DNA from: Daphnia carinata
Lineage: Eukaryota > Arthropoda > Branchiopoda > Diplostraca > Daphniidae
NCBI RefSeq assembly: GCF_022539665.2
Contig: NC_081340.1
Location: 3,224,001 to 3,288,000 of the forward strand
Direction of reading: 5' to 3'
DNA length: 64,000 nt
Shown one piece after another: positions 1-14,162 of this stretch; the first letter of the stretch is position 1; each line of letters opens with the position of its first letter. Position numbers and translations under genes: made by a program. Under the pieces are notes generated by a model, which saw only the letters and a list, made by a program, of their open reading frames with translations, was not told where the DNA came from and ran no database searches.

Positions 1-3000
1 TTTTCAACGCTTAAAATTTTGTGACTGTAACAGCTGGCCGCTAAACAATTACATTCAAACTTTAGGCACTGCACTTGCTCTGCATTATATCCGTCACTAG
101 TGACATAATGGTCGCACTGCCTGTTTGTCTATTTTAGAAGGAGGAAAAAAAAAAGTCAACCATTTTTAGAAAGTAGAAAGTTGATTGTGCCATCGTTCGC
201 ATAACAGTCGGACTACTCTACAATACCTGGTTGGCATCTCAATAAAACAAAATAAAACAAAACAAACGTTATGCATTTAAACTGTAGGATGTTGTATACC
301 TTGAAAAGCTTGGCTTTGGCATTCTGAACAAAAAAATGCCAGATGGTTATGAACATCACCTTCCTTATGTCCATGGCATTCTTTTTACGCCGTGTAAAAC
401 GCTCCCCGAAAGTGCTGTGATGATGATCGCTGCAATTCTAGTCCAGTATTTTATTCATTTTTTTTTTCTCTCTCCTACTATCTCTTTCTCTCTTCTATAA
501 ACTGCCTTAATTTAGTCTATTGCTATGAAAGGCTCTTGCCTGGCCAGCGGATGAAGAACACCCACCTGTGTGACCACACATGCAGAGCCCCACTATGCGG
601 CGGTTGATTGGCCCAGCCTCTTCCGATTCTAAACGACCATCACTTTTTCTTTGGCGCATTATTTTTAACGTTATCATAGTGGCCAAATTATGTTTTATGT
701 GCAACCAAGAACATCTCACGGCGCCCCCCTTTCATGCCGAGATCTAAGGACTGCCGAAATGCTTCAGGACATGGATCTTTGGTAAAGTTGTAACTTGCGC
801 GAAATTCTTTGAAGACACTCGAACAGCAGGCGATGAGTGATTTAGTGAAATCGTTGAATCTTATCCACCAGCTTTCTGTTCATTATTCGCGTTTCCATCT
901 TTGAACAAGCTCAGTCGGCTATATAAAATGAGGGGGAAAAAAACAACATTCTTGGCTTACAGGGATTATGACCCGCTGTTTATCGAACACAACCGAATCA
1001 AATAACCATCTGAAAAAAGTCTGGATAAGCACCTTATTGTGTGTGCCCATGAGTATTTTTATTTTTTTTTACGTTGGATCCTCTTCGATGAAGCTGTTGT
1101 TTCTTCATCCTCTTAAAGTCTTAATATAGTGCTTTGTTTTTTTATCGCATTTCTGACCGACCAATGTCGGTTTCCATTGTCTTGTCCTCTGGCATGAATT
1201 ACACACTGTGAAACATCATAAAAAAGCATTTTCATACCTATAGAGGCTCCTGTACGAACCTCCATGGGCATGCAACACAATTTGAAATTTACCACCTTTT
1301 ATCATTTTTTTTTTTACTACCGTACAAATACGAGACTTTTTTTTCCGTGGCATTCGATACAATTTTTGTTTTCCATTTCAATCAATAGCTGCATCTTTCG
1401 AAAACGGATAAGCCGGCCGAAATGCTGGAAAGACCGTCTTCGATTCTAGGAAAAAGAAAATGTTTTCCCCCGTTTTTTTTTTTAAGTAATAAAAAATGGT
1501 TGCTTGTAAAAAGAAAACATGATTATCTGTGACCGGTATCGAGAATAGGCTGAAATGTTATTAGTTATCGGATAAAAGTACAAAAAACCTGAAGGCGTTT
1601 AAATGCATTGCGACCTTCTTGCGCCGACAGGTGAGGATTAAAAACGGGTCGTCAGTGCTGTGAAAATAATGGGACAGCATAGAGAGGCGAGAGAGTGATG
1701 ATAAAAGAGCTGTTTTTATTATAGTCATAGCGCAGGCGTAGGGGAATAATACCAGTCTCATAATGCTGCAAAACACGACATTTCGGGGGGGATAAAACAT
1801 GATCGTATACGGATTTTGAATGTTAAAAAGATGAAAAAAGATGAAATTCATACATATATGTATGTTTATACTGTGATTCTGTGAAGATTTAAAGCTATAC
1901 GGTGATGAAAACTAGAAAAGGGAGGCCCCCAAACGCTGGGTATTCTCACCAAGAAAAGGCAGAAAAATCAAAAAAGGGGGAGAAATCCAGATGAATGGAA
2001 GCAGCAGCAGCAACAAGAAGCAGCAAGCAGCAACGTGTTGAATGGCTTTGGCGGCAGGTCGGTTAACGAGGTTTCAGTCCCTGAGTTGATTGATGTTGGA
2101 AGACCCTTGCCTCCTCGCCCGGCTGCTGGCCTTCTTGCTCTTTCCATTGAATGCTGTTGTTCGTTTCCCTACTCTTCCTTTTGTCAGATCTCCTTCAGAA
2201 ACCTTAAAAAATCTTCGATTGAACCATCACTATATTTTTACAAATGTTAGGGCTGGCTTATATTCATCACCGAAGATACGCACCCAAGAGATATTTTTCA
2301 TTGATGTTTTCTCGTATTCTTCAAGATGGATGTTCCTTTCGCCATGCCAAACAATTGAGACATCAGCCAGTTTCATTTGAACCACGAACTTTGGCAGGTG
2401 AGTTCTCAATCATTTGTCGTTGCTGTACCCTTCGTCACCTTCTTCCATTGACGCGGAACATATTCTATACGTCCGCGCTGCAAGGAATTGATAACAAATT
2501 TGTACATGTCGATCTCTGACAACAACCGAAATCAGGTGGTTCGCATTTCTCAATAGGCTGTTACTTGAATACGTACGATATTCCTTCAGCTGGGCCTATC
2601 AAGTCTGTGAGACATTACAATGAATTCTATGAAAACTCTTTTGAAACAGCTCGAAGGCTTCAATTAATATTTTCACAGCCAAAAAAAAAAGCAGGACAGT
2701 GTTAGAAACACTTCATACATTCAGTGCGACGAAACATGAATGAACTTTTTTTTAGCAATGGTCGACGAGTCAACTACGATGGTGCATATTAATGAAATAC
2801 AACCGCCTACTAATTAGCCGAGGGCAGCGAAATGGAGCAGACCTGTCGCAGAGAAGGGTATATATTGTTCTTTATTTATGGTCGACTTCCTGTGCCATCT
2901 CTCAGAATGAGTCTATATACATACAAAGTGCCAAACTACTTGCAGACTGGTTTGACGTGTGGGGGAAGAGAAACCGCAATGTTCCATGACAGATCGTCTT

Positions 3001-5700
3001 TCTATAGTCCAACACACTGTGCACATATATCAACATGGTGGATGTACATGCCCAGTGAAAAATGGGGAGGAGCTGTTTCAACTCTTCCAACCGTCTCCAG
3101 AGATGCAATAAAAAATGAACTGGACGGGTTCAAAAGACTGAAAACAAATCCTCCGTATCTGCGAGATGTTGGAGGGGGATGATGTTTTGGGCACTTTTGC
3201 ACACAAGAGGCAAACTTTCCCATTTTTCTTTTCTCCGTGGACTTTGCGGAGCCTCTAGAGTCTCGGACAGAAGAAAAAAAAATATAATAGAAGGGCTAAC
3301 TAACAATCGAAATTTTTGGCTGTGCGATCAGAAGCAGGAGGTGCCGGATTTGAATTTGGGGTGCTAATCAAATACCAAAATAGAGATGCGACGTGCAGAT
3401 CAGAGGGGGCACCATCAGAATGTTTGAAGGTGATGGTCACAGCAGTGCCCGCCTTTCGCTTGGACCGCTGAATCAAAAGTGGTAATCCTCAGGTAGTTTT
3501 GTTGTTTCAACTTTGAAACTTGTTTTTGTTTTTTTTTGTACGTTTCTTTTCTTTTGGTTAGAACCGTGTATGAGCGGTGCTTTGTGTACTCTATGCGGGA
3601 ACAGCAAAGTCTCCCTATTGGTTGATGACCAATGTTCACACTCCTCCCACCTGACAGCCCTAATGATAGCTACTTCCGCCATTATACTCCTTGTGTTTTT
3701 CTTTCTTTTATTTTTCATAAAAACAAATGTCTTTCCTAGAATCAATTAAATCAACTTCGATTTTACACATTTTTTCAAAGAAATGACTTTAAGCGGAATT
3801 TTAAGTTTTCTTCGATCCGCATTCCTTCATCACATAAGGCTCTCAGTCATGCCAAAGAAAGCTTTTCAAAGATGTTGAACCATATCAGTCTCACTGAAAT
3901 AGGCAAATCTCCTTTTTTTGTGTTCCGTACATGGCCGTTGGAAGATTCTTTAAAACGGATATAGCAATCGAGCGTAGCAAATAGCCAATACATCCCCGAT
4001 GATGAGAGAAATGAGTAGCTTTTTTCAAAAAAAAAACGGTGGCTATATGATGTTAAGTGCAAAGCTTCTGCAGGTTGCGCTTTAAATAGTAGAACCATTT
4101 GGGCGCATCGGATCCAATCCGGCCAATAATGTCAGAGGTCCGTGCGCGCGGACGTAGCCCACAATATGCGTAACGAAGTCGCATCGGAAAGGGACCGGAG
4201 GATCCATCTATAGCGATTGTAAATAGCTTGTATACCCAGCCTATATGTGTGCCTGTGTATAGTGTCACCAAACCAATTCTGTCATAAAACATGGCAATAT
4301 ACGCGCCTCCAGCCCTTCTTGATGCCATTCCACGCTTCTTTTTTTTTTTTTTTCTCCTGGAGAAGAAGAAAAGAGTCACTGTGTTGTTACCACCCGGTGA
4401 GTTGAACATTGCTTCAAAGCGTGTAAGACGAGATGTGGAACAGCACTTCTTCACTGTGATCTTGTCAGGTCATCATCCCTTTTTATGGAAGGCTTCTCCT
4501 TCGTTTGGCCTGTATACTGGAACAATATTCTCCTGAAAAAAAAAAAGAAAAAAGTGTGTGTTCCAATACTGCTGTAATAATAGGCGCACCAAATGGCCAC
4601 GAAGCCTTTCCAATGATTGCAATAACAGCTGCCACGGACTGCGTTATAGGGATTTTAGCCAAAGAGAAGGCCTATGACCCTATGAAGGTCTAGTGCTTTA
4701 CGGGCTTGCTTTCGTTATGCGTATATATTTTTACTTATTCTTTTTTTTTTAGGTGTACAGTGTCACAATCGTATGGCCAGCTGACCCGCTTTCTTCAACG
4801 CGTTTAAACTTACATTTTTTGTTGAATGAAATTTGAAGGATTGATTCTTTTTGGTTTAAAGTCGGGAAAAGATAGCGACAGAAGATGTTGAAGTGATCGG
4901 TACTTTGACAGGATCAGCGGATCGGGCGTTGAACAAAATGTCCATCACGTGATGATATTTTTTTTTTCGGAAGTCATTAGCTATACAGAATAAAGCGAAG
5001 CAAAAAAAAAAAAAGATGTCCCATACATCTCTCCGTTTCCCATCAGGGTTCTTCCTTTGTGTGTACGTGTGTGTTGTCGGCTGTACGAATCGTGTCAAAG
5101 TGTACGAACGAAAAGAGAACATGATTGATGTTTGCAAAAGACTCACCGCCTGATAATGATGATCGGACAGTGGGAGGTAAAGTCCCTCAGCTCCGACTTA
5201 GCAGACTTTTGTATAATACAAATACATGAATCCTTGCTATAGACGATAAGCTTCGGCTTCAAGACAAAAAAGTATAGGCCAATTTTTTTTTTCTCTTTTT
5301 CTAGGAGAGAGGGCAGAATGATTCACAAAAGAAAATTGTCGACCTTCTTTGTCGTGGGACTTCTCTCAGTGTCTTCCCCGAGGAGAGGCCGCATCAAAAG
5401 ACAATAGGAGAAAAACTATATATAGTTATTGACAAACCAATAGGGGCGAAAGAAGAGCTTCTGGCTCTGCCAAACTTGCAACTCTCCCACGTCCTTTTTC
5501 CATTGACTGCGCTCTCATGGTGACATTCGTGACATTTGCAATCATGATTGTCCCATTCGGCTGTACGGTGGGAGGTCGTTTGCTTCCATAGCTTCATACG
5601 ATGTGCCTCGTTTTCAACTGGTAGCTCCCGTATTATACCGTGTTGCAATCCGTTTGATGTATAGACGATGGTTTGGCGCGACTCGTAGACCTTCCTTCGA
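1..5700. other. Gene-free stretch, left end
   Basis: No open frame here resembles a known protein. The sequence is AT-rich, with scattered T or A runs of 8-15 bases. A short CAG/CAA-type repeat lies near 1999-2035. The part around 2.0-2.6 kb has fewer homopolymers than its surroundings and contains a pair of good splice signals, listed separately. Frames at 2792-3420 and 4053-4700 were read and not recognised. Confidence 0.6.
2188..2397 (+). other. Candidate spliced exon, probably non-coding
   Basis: A pyrimidine-rich tract ending in TTTTGTCAG at 2179-2187 resembles a strong 3' splice site. Downstream, GGCAG followed by GTGAGT at 2398-2403 is a near-consensus 5' splice site. The 210 bases between them are blocked by stops in all three frames when read from the acceptor. 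An ATG at 2244 does open a frame that runs through the donor, giving a first-coding-exon reading of about 51 codons with no recognised similarity. It could be an exon of a long non-coding RNA, a first coding exon, or chance. Confidence 0.2.
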
Positions 5701-5721
5701 CTCTTTCTTTGGAACATCTCG

Positions 5722-5726
<5 letters not shown>

Positions 5727-5762
<36 letters not shown>
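5727..5762. repeat. (CT)n microsatellite
   Basis: About 17 uninterrupted CT units, directly visible. It produces a Ser-Leu dipeptide string in an overlapping open frame. Confidence 0.95.
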
Positions 5763-8700
5763 TGCATTGGCTATTGATTTTATTGTCCCACGGAGATGAT
5801 GGCTTCGAAAAAAGTGAGGAGAAATGTTCGAATCGTTAAAGGAGATGTCCCGGTTTTATGCCGTTCCACCAATTACGAGCCAGTGGATGAAAAGTCTTCT
5901 GGAACATTAAAACGGAGATGACAAGCTCAGTAAAGATGTCTTGCGCGTCTTAGGTGATGCGACATGGGGGGCCTTTTCTCCTTTTCTTCTTCTTTTGAAG
6001 ACTAGATCGGTTTCTAGACGAGAGGTAAAAAAAAATATTTAAAAAAAGGGCCATAGAGCCGGAAATGTGGATGCTGAAATGCGGAACGACCCTCCGGATT
6101 GCTGTGCCTCTTCTGCTGATCACACAGACGAACCAGAAAACGGAAAAGGAGAAGAATGGAAATGGGGAGGAAGACACGATCGGTTGAAAAACCAAAATGT
6201 CAGGGGGGGCTCTTCATGGCCCGAACTATAAAAACATCAAGCGAAGGTCGTGCGGTGACAACAAGAACCGTATCTAACATCTCGCACTGAGTGTTTCCAA
6301 AACGGGGCTGCAAACATACAGCACTCTGTGTGTACACACGGTGCACGTATAGGCCTACAAAAGTTACAACAGAAAGTGTGGAATGAGGGGAGGGCCAAAA
6401 CACTAGACGGACCTATGGTACGCATGAGCTATTTCATATCAAACGTTTTTTTTCTTTTTTTCGTATATAAGAGAAGGAACGAAGGTGTTCCGGAGCGCTT
6501 TCGTTCCAATCGTCTTTTGTCGCACAGCGGAAGACGAGTGAGTATAACTCCCCTCCCCCTTGCCTAATTAGACGGCCTTTGTCGCCGGAAATAAAATCAT
6601 AAATCTGCCAACAAAAAGCGCCCAACTCCAAACGCAGGTGATATTTATTCAAAAAAAAAAAAAAAAAAAAAAAAAAATGGGGGGGGGAAAAAAAAATAGA
6701 TAAAATTAAAAAGATAAAAGAGGACCGCACTGGTCGGCTTTGTTTTGCGGGGAGGAGGAGTAGGCGAAAACCTGGACACTTTGGACGATGACGGGACGTG
6801 CATATACGAAACAGATCGTTATTACCGCTAACACATGCGAGTTTTTTGCTTCTTTGTTTCAGCCCTTTTGTGTTTGTCTCTTCACCGGAGAAAAAGCGCT
6901 AGTTTGTATTTGGCCACTTAGAGACATTAGGTGTTTAAATATGGTAATTGAAAAGAGAGGCATGCTTAAAAACTTCATTTCCATGTTTTTTTGGCGGTGG
7001 TACCGATGGGACTAGGACCATCCTGATGAGCTTAAACCAGTTAGATGTAACACTCGTATTTTTCTTTTAGTTCCCCCTTTTTAAAGAATAAAGCGCACCA
7101 ATGAGTGACTTTGACGGCGATCTTCTAAGAAGCTTAAAAACTAAAGAAATCCCAGCTGTGTTCCATGCGAATACACCAGAGCGCCCTGATAGCGAAGGTT
7201 AAACCATAATCTGTTGCTTTGTTTGGCGAAAATGTGTTTCGCCGACAAGCATCAATGTACAGTCCACACAGAGCAACAGATGGACTCTCCTTTTTTTTCT
7301 TAAAAAAACCATCTGACCTGAAATGGAACAGCAAAAACGAACCATTGAATCTTCTTATCGACACTTGAATTATCGTATTATGTACTGGCAGTCCGATGGG
7401 ATTTTATCTATGCGACTGTGGCACTTATTCTCTCCAGAGAAGCAGAGCATAAGTGTATAGTCTTATTGACTTGGGGATCTTTCTTGTGTGTTTGTGCGTT
7501 TAGGCTTCTTGTTAATGAGTCCGAGTGAGAGAAACATTGAGGATTACAAGGGATTTCGAATCATGCTTCTTTATTTGTCCTTTAAGCAAAGAACAAAAGA
7601 TTGAAACGACCTAGTCCTAGACGATCAAAGCTGTCCGATATATTTTTTGTTTTACAATGATCATCTCATGTATTCCTTAAGTGACTTGAACTGCAACAGC
7701 AGCAGCCAACCTATTTCTGGCGTGACCAATGACTTTGAATAAATCTGTCAAATAAAGTGAACGGCCGTAAATTGAACACAGAGACAAAAAGAAAAAGCTT
7801 AGAAAGAAATCAAAGTAATAGTTGCGTGTATTTATTCTTGGAATTTTCTTTTTCCCCCCTATTTACAAAGAAACAGTTTACTTATCGTTTTGTCAGCGTG
7901 TTGACTCAGCTGACTACGCGCATTTTTACAATGCGCAGTGTGGCGGGATTAGCGTAAAAGAGGAGAGGGATTAATGTTAAAAAATACGGTCCCGGCTTTT
8001 TTAAAGCGATGTTTTCATTTCTTTCAAATGAACGGAGTAGAATTTAAAAAAAGAAAGATGCAAATGTTTGTAGACGATGGAGGGCAAACCTCCTTGCTGT
8101 TTTGTTATACCAAAAGGGACCCCCAAGAAAAACAAGGTTTTTCAGCTTAACTATTTTTTATTTTTGCTTCACGGTCTTAATGTTATTTCAAACATATTTT
8201 TTAGCCAATGTTTTCTTACGCGAACAAAAGCGTATGCACAAAACACGCTAAAAATAACTCGTATGGGGGTCTACATTTTCAAATGCAGCGCGCACAATCG
8301 AACGTTTTTCATTTAAAAAAAAAAAAAAAAAATGATAAACATCCGGTTGATAAGCCGAATTCAATGATGATTGAAAAAAACTTTTGGACAAAAATCAATA
8401 CTTAACTGTGGGTCGTGTTGTTGCATCAAGTTCGACCACGTTCTCTTTGTGTATCGTCTAAGGCTTCACAGTCTTTCACACGTCCTTTTAATCCTAACAA
8501 CAGGCCCCCAACCAAAAGATGGAGGGGGAATAAAAAAAAAAAAAATTATACTTTACATACATATGTGCGTACAAGATTGAATGGTTTGTATATGTATATA
8601 TACAAAAAAAAAAAATAAAAAAGAACACGACACTCTTTTGATAGCACGGACAAAAGAGCCGAGGATGGTGACGAAACAAACTGACTGCCGTATCGAGTGT

Positions 8701-9166
8701 GTGCGCACCGCTGGATACGGTGCTGTACTGTAACACATCACACAAGCCATCACGAAGGGGAGGGAAAGAAAAAAAAAAAAACTTTTACAAACAGGTGTGT
8801 ACAATCAAATTCTGCGGTTGTCACTCGAAGCTCAGGTATGAGGGGTTTGCGTCATCGGAATTCGGGAATATATCTAAGGCCAAACCCTCCTCTCTCGTCT
8901 TTTTTTTTTTATAAAGAATATCAAAGCATCTAGCAGGCAAAAATAAAAAAGAAAGAAAGTACAGAATAAATGATGGTGAACAAAAAAAAAAAAAAAAAAA
9001 ATGGAGAGTTTTACGGATCGGGAAATCGCATCTGTTTGTGCTAAACAGTCGGACAAGGCTGTGAAAATATTATGGTTTGATAAGACGGTCTGAAAGGGCT
9101 TAGTCTTTCATTCTACGGCACCCCTCAGTACACAACTGGTCTCTATAAATACATACATATAATTCC

Positions 9167-9191
9167 CTCTCTCTCTCTCTCTCTCTCTCTC
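9167..9191. repeat. (CT)n microsatellite
   Basis: About 12 CT units, directly visible. Confidence 0.95.
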
Positions 9192-11146
9192 ACCTTTCTA
9201 CACTTGGGGGTAGATGTTCTAAATTCTCTGCCCTATAACATTCGTGTAAGTAAAAATAGAAAACCTCCCACCGTTCTTTTTGTGCCATTTCGTCTTTGTC
9301 AAACAGGGGCGAAAAAGGAATTGCGCGACATGCAAATTAATTGATGCCATTGGATATGTTCAAAATATTCGAGCGTTGCGCAGTTTTTTTTTTTCTTCTT
9401 GTTGTCTTTTACTGAGTTCCAAGCCCTTTGGCGTCTTAACATTTTTCTGACGTGAAAAACAGGAAAGAAATGCACATGACGGCGGCAATATTTCATTTGT
9501 GAAGGACGGTGAGTCTAACATTAACGGATGTATTACGTCTGTAGATACATTGAATGTAGCCATTGCGATATAATGCTGAGAAATGGAACAGAAATTTCGT
9601 TTAATGGCAACGACCCAAACTCGAGTCACCGACAAAAGAAAAATGGCTTTCAATTTCTTTTGTACGTAATCAAAGTCACAAAAAAGAAGCGGTTTATAAG
9701 ACGCGAACGCGCATCTTTTCACAGGCCAAAGAGGAACGACGCAATAAAAAAAAAAGCCAAAAGACGTTGAAGCTGCTCCATAGGCCTATAGTGTCGCCGT
9801 GTAATGCGACACTCGACGACACGCACAATAATAAAAAAAAAAAATACAGATGTTGAAAAGAAGGGTGGAACACATCGTCTTCACAGTGGACACAAAAGTA
9901 TATACACGATAGGTATTTAAAAAATAAAAATGCATTTTCTTTTCTTAAATGTACAAAGAGGGTGGATCCCAATCCGGATGGTACATTTTTACGTATCCTT
10001 CTTTCTTCTTCATGTTTGTTCTGATGCTTGTAACCCAGCGAGAGTCGGTGTGTCGTATCAGCGAAAAAGAAAAGAAGCCGGAAAAAGAAAAACGCACACG
10101 CGCATCGGCGGCGATCAGGACTTTAATGACAGGGACCGGAGCGGCTCTGGTGCTGAACCGCCCATCGCTCCTCTTATTCAAATAGTGCCGGGAAAGTCCT
10201 GAAGAAGAAGAAAAAAAAAAAAAAAAAAATGATCTGTGGATGGTAGTGGACACTGTATAGTAACAAGCAACGAGCAACAGCCGGCATTGAACACCCGTCT
10301 ATATCTTTATATATGTATACACACCACTCGGCATCTTCTAACTGTCAAGTGTCTGTGACTCTCTCTCTCTCTCTGTCATCTTCTTCTTTTTTTTTTTTTT
10401 TGTTTTTCTTTTTATTTATATTTTTTTTTTTTTTTTGAGGACTATATTTTTTTTCTTTGGCGGCCTTTTCTTTCCGCGTCTGGTTAAACAGGAATATACA
10501 CGAGATTTGAGACGTTTTGTTTTTGTTTCTTTTTTTGGATCTTCCGTTTTGTTTCGTCTTCTGAATCTTGTTATTTTGTCTTCTTTAAAAATCTTTATCT
10601 TTATTAATATATATATATATATATTTTCCTCTTTCAATAATCCCTTTTGTTTCTTTTTCATTTGTGTGTGTACGTGTTTCGTGAACAGGAAAACTGATAT
10701 CGATGAAGTTTGTTCGTGGGGGCAAAATATTCATTTCCCTTTTTTTTTTGCTTTGGATTTCCATGACGTTGATACATGCATGACGTCTATCTCGCCTGTT
10801 GGCCATCTAACAGACAAAACAAGGTTATGTACACAGACACGTAGCAATTAAAATTTGGGGACAAATTATGAATGCGCCTTGTCAAACGGCGGCGGGAGTT
10901 GGAGGTATACGAACATGAAAAAAACACACAAGAAAAAAAAAAAAAAAATAGAGGGAAAAGAAAAAAAATAGGGAACTCGTTTTGTTTTGTTTTTTTTCGG
11001 CTTCACTTTGAAGCCATCCAAGCATTTTCTCCGAAAGGCCGCCAGTCAAATGAGACCAAACAGTCGAGCGGTACGTCTTGACAGGTGTCTTGTGGCCGCC
11101 GGTCGACAATCGTAGCACCTCAACGATCGTATCACTTGGATATGCA

Positions 11147-11150
<4 letters not shown>

Positions 11151-11196
<46 letters not shown>

Positions 11197-11220
11197 AAGA
11201 AAGAGAGAAGCAGAGACAGA
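11151..11220. repeat. (GA)n microsatellite, interrupted
   Basis: A GA-rich tract of about 70 bases with a few AAA interruptions. Overlapping open frames on both strands read as Arg-Glu or Leu-Ser repeats and are artefacts of it. Confidence 0.95.
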
Positions 11221-13723
11221 AGTGCAGTAAAAACACATCAAGGAAAATGATAAAAGTTTTGGAAAAAAGGGAGAAACGATAACAACAAAACAAAACGGGT
11301 TGAACGAGGCCTCGATCGACCCGAAAATTCTGACCGAAACTTGGCACGATATCTATTTATTTTATTTTTATTCTTTTTTGCGCTATTTACGTCCACCGAT
11401 TTTTCATTTGTTTTGTTTTTTTGTTTGTTCGTTCGAAATGTGGTTGGACTTGGAGAATTTAAAGCTTCCAAGTAATCGAGTGCGGTGAGCCCTTAGAGTC
11501 AAGGCATAACACCAACAAATGTCAAGACTTCACAAGTCTATCTGTTAGGATCCGGTGGGGACGGAATCGAGAAAGATCATATAAGAATATTCAAAAGAAA
11601 AAGAGAGAGAGAAAAAAAAGGGAATAAAGATGAGCCCTGTCGCGTCAACTGATGGCTGATGTGTTTATCAAGCTGGAATGAATAACAAGGTTGTATATCA
11701 AAAGCTGCCAGCCTTGCAAGAAAAGCAGCAGCATCGGCCAAGACAGTTTTCTCTTCTCCTTATTTTTTTCTTCTTCTTTCTCAACAAGTAAAAAGAAAAA
11801 AAAAAATGAAATATGAATAAAAGTATATATTTCAAAATGAGGAGAAGAAGGGAAGAAAAAAACAAAATTCAAATAAAAAGTAGGGAGACAAACAATAAAA
11901 AGATGAATAGAAATCACGAAAGAATATAACGCAGTCAAAGAATAAAAATGGTTGCCAAGCCGCGACAAGTCGAATTACATCTTCATTTTCCGATGGGGGG
12001 ACACACGAGAGGAACACACACAAACACGTACACTATACAGATGCATCCATAACACATAAGCCAAACGTCTCTAACATTTTTTTTTTTTAACAGCCGTACA
12101 AAGCGTAACGTTTGAAAAGAAAATAGAAAAAAAAAAAAGAGAGAGAAACGTCCGAGACATTAAAACTCTTTAGCGGCAAAAATAAAATGAGACACGATAT
12201 TAAACGAGGGCCCTCCTTGAAAAGACCAATGATGGCAAATAAAAAGGGCAACACATTCAAACGTCGTCGGGTGTGAATGACTACCGCCGTGTGAAAATAA
12301 ATACATCCCCAAAAACGTTCCTTTTTTTTTCGCCTTCCTCTCGGCGACTCCCGTTCGTATTGTACTTAAATATTATAGACGTAGTATTTTCCCTTATATA
12401 TTCAATTCGGGCTGTGTGTGTGTGTGTGTATTTGTTGAATTTTTTGGGTTGATGACAAAAGCGGCAGAAAAGAGAGGAGGGAAAAAGAAAATGTTTTTCA
12501 AATAAATTCTATCGTGTTATATAGCGTGTCTTCTAAAGCTTTTTCTGCCTTCTGAAATGTGTAAATAAAGTCACAAGAAATTTGAAAAAAAAAAAAAAAA
12601 AAAAGGAGAGAGAGATGAATTACTTTGACATCCCAATCGTGTAGCGATTTTTCGTACAGCTTTCAGCGGACAACAAACGGCCAGAGAATTGGGAAGGGGG
12701 GAAATGAAGAGGAGACGGGCTAATAAATTTGTTTGCCGTCGTCTGACAAAAGAAGTGTCGAAGTTGCAGCCTTGTTGTCGGTCGTGTTTCCCTTCCGCAG
12801 CAAACACAAGAATCGTTTTCTTTTGATCTCCTTTTTTGGGAAGCCTTCTTTTTTTTTTAAAAAAAAAAAAAAAGGTTCTGCAAAAAAAAATAAGGCCCTG
12901 TGTGCGTATAATGGATCCAGTGATTTTCAATAGGCCATCAATATATTTCCAAACTATTCTCATTTTTTTTTTTTTTTTTTTTTTTTGTGGCTTTTCCTCT
13001 CTCGCGCTTTGATGGTGCGAGCTAGAAAGATGGGAAATACAATGAGGTATACGTCGACTGTCTTTATCAGCTTCCAGCTAAAAAATGGGTTCGGAAATCA
13101 GTGACCGTAAGTCTTCTCTTTTTTTTCGGATATACTGAAGAGGGTAAAGGAGCCGCGGCGGATTGCAAGGGACGTCGTACAATGGAAGAGAGAGAGAGAG
13201 AGAGAGAGGGACAACTTCCTCGAGCGCTAGTTTAACATGATCTCTTGATTTGTCCAACAAATGGCTGGCCATTTCTGGCCGTCTGTCGCCCTTTGAAAAC
13301 TATCCGTCGCTGATTTGTGTTGGGATTTTGATATTATCCAGTAGTTGAGAGAGAAAAAGAAAGAAGGAGGAATCCCAACTGGCTAAATGATGGTGGTGTT
13401 TTTGGTCGGGAACATGGTCACATGCCGCAACAAGTGGTTTAGAAAATAAAAAAAAGAGAGATGCAAGATGAGCTGCTTGTTGACATTTAAAAAAATATTC
13501 CGAAACGGCTGTGTGACGTGCCGCAAGTTTGGTTAGAAAAACATTTCATTAGTTGATGAGATGTAGTGTTAAGGGCTGAAAAAGAAATATATGAAAGGGC
13601 CTCAATTTCCACGGTTGGCATCACGGTGCTTTTGATTCAGCTAAAGAGGCGCAAGAACGCACGCCGAATAAGAGAGAGAGAAAGAATGAAGCCGTGGATG
13701 ATTGAGGTTCGCAGACGAGTTTC

Positions 13724-13725
<2 letters not shown>

Positions 13726-13760
<35 letters not shown>
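13726..13760. repeat. (CT)n microsatellite
   Basis: About 17 CT units, directly visible. A complementary-sense GA tract lies about 400 bases to the right at 14138-14162, so the two could pair as an inverted repeat. Confidence 0.95.
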
Positions 13761-13762
<2 letters not shown>

Positions 13763-14137
13763 ACACGTATTTATATATAAAAGAGGCGATGTATATAAAT
13801 ATATATATCTGTCGGCGATGCGTGTACCCCCGCAGAGTGCACCTGGATGTGAATAACACAGCAAGCAAGAAGAAGACGGGGGGAGGGGGGCTAAAAGGGG
13901 CAGGAGTGCAGGAACAAACGAGACATCATTTGCCGAGCGGCATTTTGTATTTTTCTACGGCTCTTCTTCTTTTCTTTTCTTTTTTTTTTTTTTTTTTTTT
14001 CACCGTCTTTTTCTCGCTTCATTCTTGCACTATTTTCTTCTTTCCCATTCGTTTTTTTTTTTTCTTTTTTCTCTTGGAAAGTTCAGTTTGTGTGATAGGT
14101 GTGAATGTGTGGTCGGCGCGCAAACACATGCACAAGA

Positions 14138-14162
14138 GCGAGAGAGAGAGAGAGAGAGAGAG
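14138..14162. repeat. (GA)n microsatellite
   Basis: About 12 GA units, directly visible. Confidence 0.95.

Noticed and set aside
4505-4693. Frame reading IGAPNGHEAFPMIAITAATD, which looks protein-like
   Set aside because: Short, preceded by a poly-A derived Lys run, with no similarity that I can name and no splice signals tying it to other exons.
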